A program made the position numbers and the translations under genes. From NCBI RefSeq assembly GCF_030268885.1, contig NZ_BSSA01000024.1, positions 67,521 to 131,520 of the forward strand: a stretch of DNA of 64,000 nucleotides. Reading direction: 5' to 3'. Below are positions 59,024-64,000 of the stretch, piece by piece (position 1 is the first letter of the stretch; each line of letters begins with the position of its first letter). The stretch comes from Kitasatospora phosalacinea (GTDB lineage: Bacteria > Actinomycetota > Actinomycetes > Streptomycetales > Streptomycetaceae). The notes under the pieces are model-generated. The model ran no database searches. It worked only from the letters and a program-made list of their open reading frames with translations, and was not told the DNA's origin.

Positions 59024-59030
59024 TATTCTG
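59024..59030. promoter_or_regulatory. Overlapping divergent -10 boxes
   Basis: TATTCT (59024-59029, plus strand) stands 6 bases before GTG 59036; CAGAAT (59030-59025, minus strand) stands 6 bases before GTG 59018. The two boxes share five bases, so the ROK and MFS promoters would be mutually exclusive. Confidence 0.45.
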
Positions 59031-59035
59031 ACTTT

Positions 59036-60274
59036 GTGCCGCTACTGAACAAAACAGAAGCCCGCTCCTCCCTCCTCTCCGCTGCCCCTACGAACCCTCC
59101 GTCCGGCCGCAGCTCCTCCTGGTCGGCGGCACGCCTCGCCCTCACCGCCTTCTTCACCGTCGACGGCTTCCTGTTCGCCTCCTGGGTGGTCCGGATCCCG
59201 GACGTCCGCGCCCAGGTCTCCGCCTCGCACAGCGCCCTGGGCCTGGCCCTGCTGTGCATCTCGGCCGGCGCGGTCGCCACCATGGCCCTGATCGGACGGC
59301 TGTGCCTGCGGTACGGCTCGCGCCGGGTCACCATCGCCTCGGTCGCCGTGTTCGCGCTCGCCGCGGCGCTGCCCGCGCACACCCACTCGGTGCTCGCGCT
59401 CGGCGCGGTGCTGCTGCTGTTCGGCGCGGGCTACGGCGCGGCCAACGTGGCGATGAACAGCGCCGCGGTCGACCTGGTCGCCGAGCTCCGACGGCCCGTC
59501 ATGCCGAGCTTCCACGCGGGCTACAGCCTCGGCGGCCTGCTCGGCGCCGCGGTCGGCGGCCTGCTCGCGGGCCGGATCAGCGCCGCCTGGTCGCTGGCCG
59601 CGGCCGCCGCGCTCGGCCTGGCCGTGACCGCCGTCGCGGGCACCGCCCTGCTGCGCGCCCCGGCCGCGCTCCCCCGCCCCTCCACCGCCGCCACCGCCAC
59701 CACCGCTCCCGCCGCCCGCCCGTCCCGGCACGCCCGGCTGCTGGTGGTGCTGCTCGGCCTGACCGCCCTGTGCACCGCGTACGGCGAGGGCGCCCTGGCC
59801 GACTGGGCCACCCTGCACCTGACCGACGACGTGCACGCGAGCGCCGCGACGGCCGCCGCCGGGTACGCCTCCTTCGCCTTCGCGATGACGGCGGGACGGC
59901 TCTCCGGCACCTGGCTCTCCGAGCGGCTCGGCCAGACCAGGGTGATGCTGCTGGGCGGCCTGACCGCCTGCGCGGGCATGGCGACCGCGGCCCTGGCACC
60001 GTCCGTGCCGCTGGCGCTGGCGGGCTTCGTCCTGGTCGGCCTCGGCCTGGCCAACGTCTTCCCGCTGGCGATCGCCCAGGCCGGTGCGGCCGCCGGGCCG
60101 CAGGGCGTGGCCACCGCCTCCACTCTCGGCTACGCGGGCATGCTGATCGGCCCGCCGGTGATCGGCTTCCTGGCCGACGCCCTCTCGCTGCCCGCCGCCC
60201 TGCTCACCGTCGCCGCCAGCTCCGCACTGGCCGGCCTGCTCGCCCTCACCGTCCGCCGCCACCGCGCGGCCTGA
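59036..60274 (+). CDS. MFS transporter (YbjJ-like)
   Basis: A 412-aa transporter with about 12 TM helices. ALTAFFTVDGFLFASWVVRIPDV at TM1 and GAGYGAANVAMNSAAVDLVAE, FHAGYSLGGLLGAAVGGL resemble the YbjJ group of sugar-like MFS permeases. The start is GTG 59036 (leaderless), with GTG 59006 excluded because it lies upstream of the -10. It is divergent from the ROK regulator, consistent with a sugar or sugar-derivative substrate. Confidence 0.85.
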   Translation: MPLLNKTEARSSLLSAAPTNPPSGRSSSWSAARLALTAFFTVDGFLFASWVVRIPDVRAQVSASHSALGLALLCISAGAVATMALIGRLCLRYGSRRVTIASVAVFALAAALPAHTHSVLALGAVLLLFGAGYGAANVAMNSAAVDLVAELRRPVMPSFHAGYSLGGLLGAAVGGLLAGRISAAWSLAAAAALGLAVTAVAGTALLRAPAALPRPSTAATATTAPAARPSRHARLLVVLLGLTALCTAYGEGALADWATLHLTDDVHASAATAAAGYASFAFAMTAGRLSGTWLSERLGQTRVMLLGGLTACAGMATAALAPSVPLALAGFVLVGLGLANVFPLAIAQAGAAAGPQGVATASTLGYAGMLIGPPVIGFLADALSLPAALLTVAASSALAGLLALTVRRHRAA

Positions 60275-60306
60275 CCGCCCCTCCCCTCCCGCCCGCGGAA
60301 CGACGA

Positions 60307-60371
60307 CGGCGGCCCGGACGCCCCCACGCGTCCGGGCCGCCGTCCCGCCGTCCGCGGTCACGGACGGCGGG
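60307..60371. terminator. Two tandem terminator hairpins
   Basis: Perfect 15-bp stem (60307-60321 with 60328-60342) and perfect 11-bp stem (60344-60354 with 60361-60371) between the convergent MFS and lipoprotein genes. Confidence 0.7.
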
Positions 60372-60391
60372 TCCTCACGGCCGGTGCGGCC

Positions 60392-60973
60392 TCACGGGCG
60401 GTACAGCTGGGTGATGCTGAGCACCTTGCCCTGGGCGCCGAGCTTCACCTCGTACTGGTTGCCGAAGCAGCGGTACGGCGCGGCGGGCTCGGCGTTCTTC
60501 AGGCAGGCCTCCTGCACCTTCATGAAGGCGGTCAGGTCGACGCCCCTGGGCTTCAGCTCGTCGTCCAGCAGGTAGCTCTTCACGGCGTTGTCGAACTCGT
60601 AGACCCGGGCGTCGCCCTGCGGCTCCCAGTAGCCGTCGTTGGGCACCTCGGGGCCGCAGACGAACCTGGTCGACCTGGCGCGCATCCAGACGTGCGTCGA
60701 GTAGGCGTTCTCGGTGGCCTCCAGCACCGTCGTGCCGTTGGCGCCAGCGGTGCAGTCAGCGGCCGGCGTGGTGGCCTTCCCGCTCGCCGCGGCGGTGGGC
60801 TTTCCCGTGCCGGCGGGCGGCTTCGGACTGGCGGGCGCGGCGGTCGGGGCGGCGGTGACGGTGGCAGCCGGGGCGGAGGCCCCGTCGGAGCCGGAGCCGT
60901 CCGGGTCGCAGGCGGTGAGGGCGAGGGCGGAGGCAGCCAGGACGGCGGCCACGGCGAGACGGTTGAGGCGCAT
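60392..60973 (-). CDS. Secreted lipoprotein, unknown function
   Basis: A 193-aa lipoprotein with a signal peptide and lipobox LTAC (Cys about residue 22), an Ala/Thr/Pro linker to about 65, then a small domain with four cysteines (DCTAG, RFVCGP, EACLKN, YRCFGN) that could form two disulfides. No family recognised. The N-terminal layout (ALTACDPDGSGSD) parallels the DUF4232-type lipoprotein at 29223-29924. ATG at 60973. Confidence 0.72.
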   Translation of the reverse strand: MRLNRLAVAAVLAASALALTACDPDGSGSDGASAPAATVTAAPTAAPASPKPPAGTGKPTAAASGKATTPAADCTAGANGTTVLEATENAYSTHVWMRARSTRFVCGPEVPNDGYWEPQGDARVYEFDNAVKSYLLDDELKPRGVDLTAFMKVQEACLKNAEPAAPYRCFGNQYEVKLGAQGKVLSITQLYRP

Positions 60974-61240
60974 GACGGGAATCCCCCCAGGGCTGACGGA
61001 CGGACGGGTGGAGCGGACCGGGCCGTGTTCTCGTCGACACGCCCGCGGCCCGGCCCTCACTTCCGAGCTCCGTCGGACGGACGTCCTGTCCGGTCCGACA
61101 GAGCCCACCACGCCGGTCCGCCCCGCCCGGTTGCCGCGGTTGCGCAGCTGTGACAGTCGTTGCAGGGACGCGACGTCCGGCCCGGCGCTCCGCCCGCCCG
61201 CCGGGCCGGACGGGCCGTCAGTCGCCCACCGCCGGGCGGG

Positions 61241-62011
61241 CTACGGCGCGGGGGGCCGTTCGGCCTCGCCGGGCAGGCGGAGGTCCCAGCCGACCAGGGC
61301 GCGCAGCTGTTCGGCGGTGACGCCGTCGGGGACGGGGCGGGGCGGGTCGTGGCGGATGGGGGGCTGCCAGCCCTGCTCGGGGTCCCAGGTGCGGACCTGG
61401 CGGGCGGGGGCCCCGGCGACCACGGCGTAGTCGGGGACCTCTCCGGCGACCACGGAGTTGGCGGCGACCACGACGTTGCGGCCGATCCGGGCGCCGGGGA
61501 GGATCACCGCGCCGGTGCCGATCCAGGAGCCCGCGCCGATCGAGACCGGCTCGTTGCGGGGCCACTGCTTGCCGATCGGCAGCTCGGTGTCGCGGTACTC
61601 GTGGGCCTGGTCGGTGATGTAGACGTCGGGGCCGGTCCACACGTCGTCGCCGAGTTCGATCCGCTGGTGGCCGACGATGTGGCTGCCGCGGCCGATGACG
61701 CAGCCGCCGCCGATCCGGACGATCGGCTCGGGGCCGAGGTCGAGCCCGGGCAGGAAGCCGGCCGACAGGGTCACGCGTTCGCCGATGATGGAGAACGGGC
61801 CGATGGTGATCCAGCGCTCGTTGAAGACGGTGCCGAGCGGGAAGGCCAGCTTGGTGCCGTCACCGAGCTCCCCGAACCGGTACGGGCCGGGGTTGCGGTT
61901 GCTGACCGCCCCGGCGTCCTGGGCCCAGCGCCAGCCGCGGTGCACGGCGCGCCCGGCCGCCCGGCGCGCGTTCTCGCGGACCGGCCCGAGCAGCCTGCGG
62001 ACGATCGACAT
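61241..62011 (-). CDS. Left-handed beta-helix acyltransferase
   Basis: A 256-aa hexapeptide-repeat acyltransferase of the WbbJ/xenobiotic-acyltransferase group. Repeats begin at about residue 70 (ITIGPFSIIGERVTLSAG) and run through IGGGCVIGRGSHIVGH and IGAGSWIGTGAVILPGARIG. The catalytic-type His is in YITDQAHEYRDTELP, and the coil-closing VVAGAPARQVRTW is typical. It probably O-acetylates a sugar or a lipid-linked glycan. A leaderless TACGGT box fixes the ATG at 62011. Confidence 0.85.
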   Translation of the reverse strand: MSIVRRLLGPVRENARRAAGRAVHRGWRWAQDAGAVSNRNPGPYRFGELGDGTKLAFPLGTVFNERWITIGPFSIIGERVTLSAGFLPGLDLGPEPIVRIGGGCVIGRGSHIVGHQRIELGDDVWTGPDVYITDQAHEYRDTELPIGKQWPRNEPVSIGAGSWIGTGAVILPGARIGRNVVVAANSVVAGEVPDYAVVAGAPARQVRTWDPEQGWQPPIRHDPPRPVPDGVTAEQLRALVGWDLRLPGEAERPPAP

Positions 62012-62017
62012 GCGCTC

Positions 62018-62023
62018 ACCGTA
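62018..62023 (-). promoter_or_regulatory. -10 box of the acyltransferase gene (leaderless)
   Basis: TACGGT on the minus strand, 6 bases before ATG 62011. Confidence 0.4.
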
Positions 62024-62097
62024 GCGGCCGGTGCGCCCCCGCGGCCCGCAACGGGACCAAACTCACACCGGCCGGTAACTTCCGCCGAAAGCCGAGG

Positions 62098-62130
62098 TCA
62101 CCCCGGCCGGGCCGGCCCCGGCCGGGGTGA
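62098..62130 (-). terminator. Terminator after the enoyl-CoA hydratase homologue
   Basis: Perfect 11-bp stem (62098-62108 with 62120-62130), 11 bp past the gene's stop. Confidence 0.6.
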
Positions 62131-62141
62131 CGGCGCGGCCG

Positions 62142-62906
62142 TCAGCGCGCCCAGCGCGGGGGCCGCTTGGCCAGGAAGGCCCGCATGCCCTCCTGCGCCT
62201 CCTCCGAGCCGAACAGCTTCGCCGACAGCGCGACCAACTCCTCGCTGTACCGGTCGAAGGACTCCCGGACGGCGGCGTTGGCGAGCAGCTTGGACTCGGC
62301 CAGGCCCTGCGGCGAGCAGAGCCGGACGGCGTCCAGGATCGTGCGCAGGGCGGCGGCGGAGTCGTCGGCGGCCTCGGTGACCAGGCCGATCCGGGCGGCC
62401 TCGGCGGAGTCGAAGGTCTCGCCGGTGAGGTAGTAGCGGGCGGCGGCGCGCGGGTCGAGCTTGGGGCGCAGCGGCAGCGAGATGACGGCCGGGGCGAGGC
62501 CGAGCCGGGACTCGGTGAACGCGAAGGTGGCGTCGGGCCCGGCGACGGCGAGGTCGCAGGAGCCGACCAGGCCGAGCCCGCCGGCCCGGACGTGGCCGTC
62601 GACCAGGGCGACGACCGGCTTGGGGCAGTCGACGATCGCGCGCTGCAGGGCGACCAGGCCGCGCGGCCCGACGGTGGGGTCGTCGCCGGTGGCCTCGGAG
62701 AGGTCGGCGCCCGCGCAGAACACCCGGCCGGTGTGGCCGAGGACGACGGCGCGCACCTCCGGGTCGGCGGCGGCAGCGGCGAGGCCGGCGGTGAGTTCGG
62801 CCATCAGCCGGGTGGAGAGGGCGTTGCGGTTGTGCGGGGAGTCGAGTTCGAGGGTGGTGACGGCGTCGGCGGTGGTGGAGCGGACGAGGGGGGCTTCGAG
62901 GGTCAT
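62142..62906 (-). CDS. Enoyl-CoA hydratase/isomerase family protein
   Basis: A 254-aa crotonase-fold protein. NRNALSTRLMAELTAGLAAA and RVFCAGADLSEATGD bind the CoA; GHVRAGGLGLVGSCDLAVAG forms the oxyanion hole; FTESRLGLAP holds the second acidic residue. The Glu144 equivalent of crotonase (in GGxE) is Gly here, so classic hydration is doubtful; isomerase, hydrolase or another crotonase chemistry is possible. No acyl-CoA genes are adjacent. ATG 62906 is the family-like start. Confidence 0.82.
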   Translation of the reverse strand: MTLEAPLVRSTTADAVTTLELDSPHNRNALSTRLMAELTAGLAAAAADPEVRAVVLGHTGRVFCAGADLSEATGDDPTVGPRGLVALQRAIVDCPKPVVALVDGHVRAGGLGLVGSCDLAVAGPDATFAFTESRLGLAPAVISLPLRPKLDPRAAARYYLTGETFDSAEAARIGLVTEAADDSAAALRTILDAVRLCSPQGLAESKLLANAAVRESFDRYSEELVALSAKLFGSEEAQEGMRAFLAKRPPRWAR

Positions 62907-63059
62907 CGGGCCTGGTCTGCCTTCCGGCTGAGGGTGGGTCGGACGGGGCGTCGTCTGCACCCTGGCACACGGCGGCCCTACTGACCAGTACCCGATCTTG
63001 TGCCCGCCGCGCCGCCCGTCGCACTGCCCGAAACTCCGTACACGCCCTCAATTCCCTTA

Positions 63060-63071
63060 AGGTCTAGACCT
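63060..63071. promoter_or_regulatory. DasR-type operator (dre) of the chitinase gene
   Basis: AGGTCTAGACCT, a perfect palindrome containing the GGTCTAGACC core of the known DasR consensus (ACTGGTCTAGACCACT). It abuts the -35 box. DasR represses chitinase genes until glucosamine-6-phosphate accumulates. Confidence 0.75.
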
Positions 63072-63072
63072 A

Positions 63073-63102
63073 TTGACAGTTAACGGACAAGGTCGCTTGA
63101 GT
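63073..63102 (+). promoter_or_regulatory. Chitinase promoter
   Basis: TTGACA (63073-63078), an 18-bp spacer and TTGAGT (63097-63102). Directly next to the DasR-type palindrome, so repressor binding would block the -35. Confidence 0.55.
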
Positions 63103-63139
63103 GCTGCCACACCGCTCGTCCCCCACCAGGAGTGGCCGA

Positions 63140-64000
63140 ATGTCCCACGCCCGCACCCCCCGCACCACCCACCGGCCGGCGCACCGCGCCCGCCCCCGCT
63201 CCCGCCGCGGCAAGGTCGCCGCGCTGCTGACCGGCGCGCTGGCCGCGACCGGCCTGGCCGTCATGGTGCCCACCACCTCGACCGCCGCGACCGCCTGCAC
63301 CACCCCGTACTCGGCGACCCAGGTGTACACCGGCGGCACGTCCGCCTCGTACAACGGGCACAACTGGAACGCCAAGTGGTGGACCCAGGGCGAGGCGCCG
63401 AGCACCGGCGGCTCCGGCGTCTGGGCCGACCAGGGCGCCTGCGGCGGCGGCAGCAGCCCGAGCCCCAGCAGCCCGAGCCCCAGCGGCTCGACCGCCGGCC
63501 CGAGCCCGAGCAGCACCCCCCGGGACTGCAACCTGCCGGTCTGGGTGGCCGGTACGCAGTACACCACCGGCACGGTCGTGAAGTACGCGCCCAACGGCCG
63601 GTACTACGTCGCCACCCACGACAACCCGGGCTACGACCCGACCGTCTCCACCTGGTACTGGAGCCCCACCACCTGCACCGGCAGCGACACCCCGACCCCG
63701 AGCCCGTCGGTGACCACCCCCGACCCGGGCGGGTTCGTGGTCTCCGAGGCGCAGTTCAACCAGATGTTCCCGAACCGGAACTCCTTCTACACCTACGCCG
63801 GGCTGGTCAACGCGCTGAGCGCCTACCCGGCGTTCGCGGGCACCGGCTCGGACACGGTGAAGAAGCAGGAGGTGGCGGCGTTCCTGGCCAACGTCAGCCA
63901 CGAGACCGGCGGCCTGGTGTACGTCGTCGAGCAGAACACCGCCAACTACCCGCACTACTGCGACACCACGCAGTCCTACGGCTGCCCGGCCGGGCAGGCC
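63140..64000 (+). CDS. Secreted GH19 chitinase with two chitin-binding modules (partial)
   Basis: The first 287 residues, running off the window. A twin-basic signal region (RPRSRRGKVAALLTGALAATGLAVM) precedes a CBM5/12-type module (about 51-100; YNGHNWNAKWWTQGEAPS), a Ser/Pro linker, a second such module (about 131-178; VWVAGTQYTTGTVVKY), another linker and the start of a GH19 catalytic domain (VSEAQFNQMFPNRNSFYTYAGL; catalytic Glu in NVSHETGGLVYV). It hydrolyses chitin outside the cell. AGGAG precedes the ATG by 7 bases. A DasR-type site and promoter lie upstream. Confidence 0.92.
   Translation, partial: MSHARTPRTTHRPAHRARPRSRRGKVAALLTGALAATGLAVMVPTTSTAATACTTPYSATQVYTGGTSASYNGHNWNAKWWTQGEAPSTGGSGVWADQGACGGGSSPSPSSPSPSGSTAGPSPSSTPRDCNLPVWVAGTQYTTGTVVKYAPNGRYYVATHDNPGYDPTVSTWYWSPTTCTGSDTPTPSPSVTTPDPGGFVVSEAQFNQMFPNRNSFYTYAGLVNALSAYPAFAGTGSDTVKKQEVAAFLANVSHETGGLVYVVEQNTANYPHYCDTTQSYGCPAGQA

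Noticed and set aside
1..64000. Long overlapping frames opposite most genes
   Set aside because: Extreme GC at third positions leaves the antisense and shifted frames open; their translations are Arg/Pro/Gly-rich with no domains.

Overview
The window is very GC-rich, with almost all third codon positions G or C, and GTG starts are common. Together with an NsdB-type TPR regulator, an orphan DUF397 gene, a DUF6643-type protein, secreted chitinase with a DasR-type operator and many leaderless -10 boxes, this points to a streptomycete (Streptomyces or Kitasatospora, family Streptomycetaceae). I see no rRNA, tRNA, CRISPR array, phage gene or insertion sequence. It reads as chromosomal sequence; both ends cut through genes.

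Layout. 1-12.5 kb: uppP (undecaprenyl-diphosphatase), a VOC protein, a divergent ArsR regulator and MFS exporter, a YcnI-type copper protein, a HEAT-repeat protein, an NsdB-like regulator, a phosphotransferase, an acyl-CoA-dehydrogenase-like flavoprotein, a conserved hypothetical and a DUF397 protein. An 840-bp gene-poor stretch at 11.4-12.2 kb is packed with perfect hairpins. 12.7-40.6 kb: a cell-surface polysaccharide region in several blocks. It holds a sugar epimerase, a leftward block (NodB deacetylase, GT4, initiating phosphoglycosyl transferase, PglD-like acetyltransferase, NUDIX), a second deacetylase, a Wzm/Wzt-type ABC exporter with a glycosyltransferase, two more divergent glycosyltransferases, and a rightward translationally coupled operon (Wzc-like ATPase, GT4, GNAT, Wzy-like membrane protein, DegT aminotransferase). 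Unrelated genes are interleaved: a nitrate/nitrite transporter, a racemase, an HpnB-like GT2, a methyltransferase, a DsbA-like protein, a lipoprotein and CutA.

40.6-49.9 kb: MscL with a zinc-ribbon tail, a DUF6643-type protein, a MOSC protein, a large beta-helix/AAA+ fusion protein, a divergent SDR/LysR pair, a divergent TetR/DUF4267 pair with clear operators, and a Cds1-like PLP enzyme. 49.9-55.6 kb: one leftward set coding for a sensor kinase, response regulator, SHOCT protein and a MacB/FtsX-type ABC transporter. 55.9-64 kb: PhzF, a polyprenol-phosphate-mannose synthase, a divergent ROK regulator and MFS transporter, a lipoprotein, a hexapeptide acyltransferase, an enoyl-CoA hydratase homologue, and the start of a secreted GH19 chitinase.

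How it works together. The polysaccharide genes cover sugar-nucleotide modification (epimerase, DegT aminotransferase, PglD), lipid-linked initiation (PglC-type transferase), elongation (several GT4s), polymerisation and export (Wzy-like, Wzc-like, ABC exporter) and tailoring (deacetylases, GNAT). UppP at the left end would recycle the undecaprenyl carrier. A dispersed palindromic element occurs twice (32.15 kb and 55.70 kb). No single obviously new system stands out. The best candidates for new biology are the beta-helix/AAA+ fusion, the polysaccharide locus with its arginine-substituted Walker A ATPase, and the hairpin-rich intergenic region at 11.8-12.04 kb.
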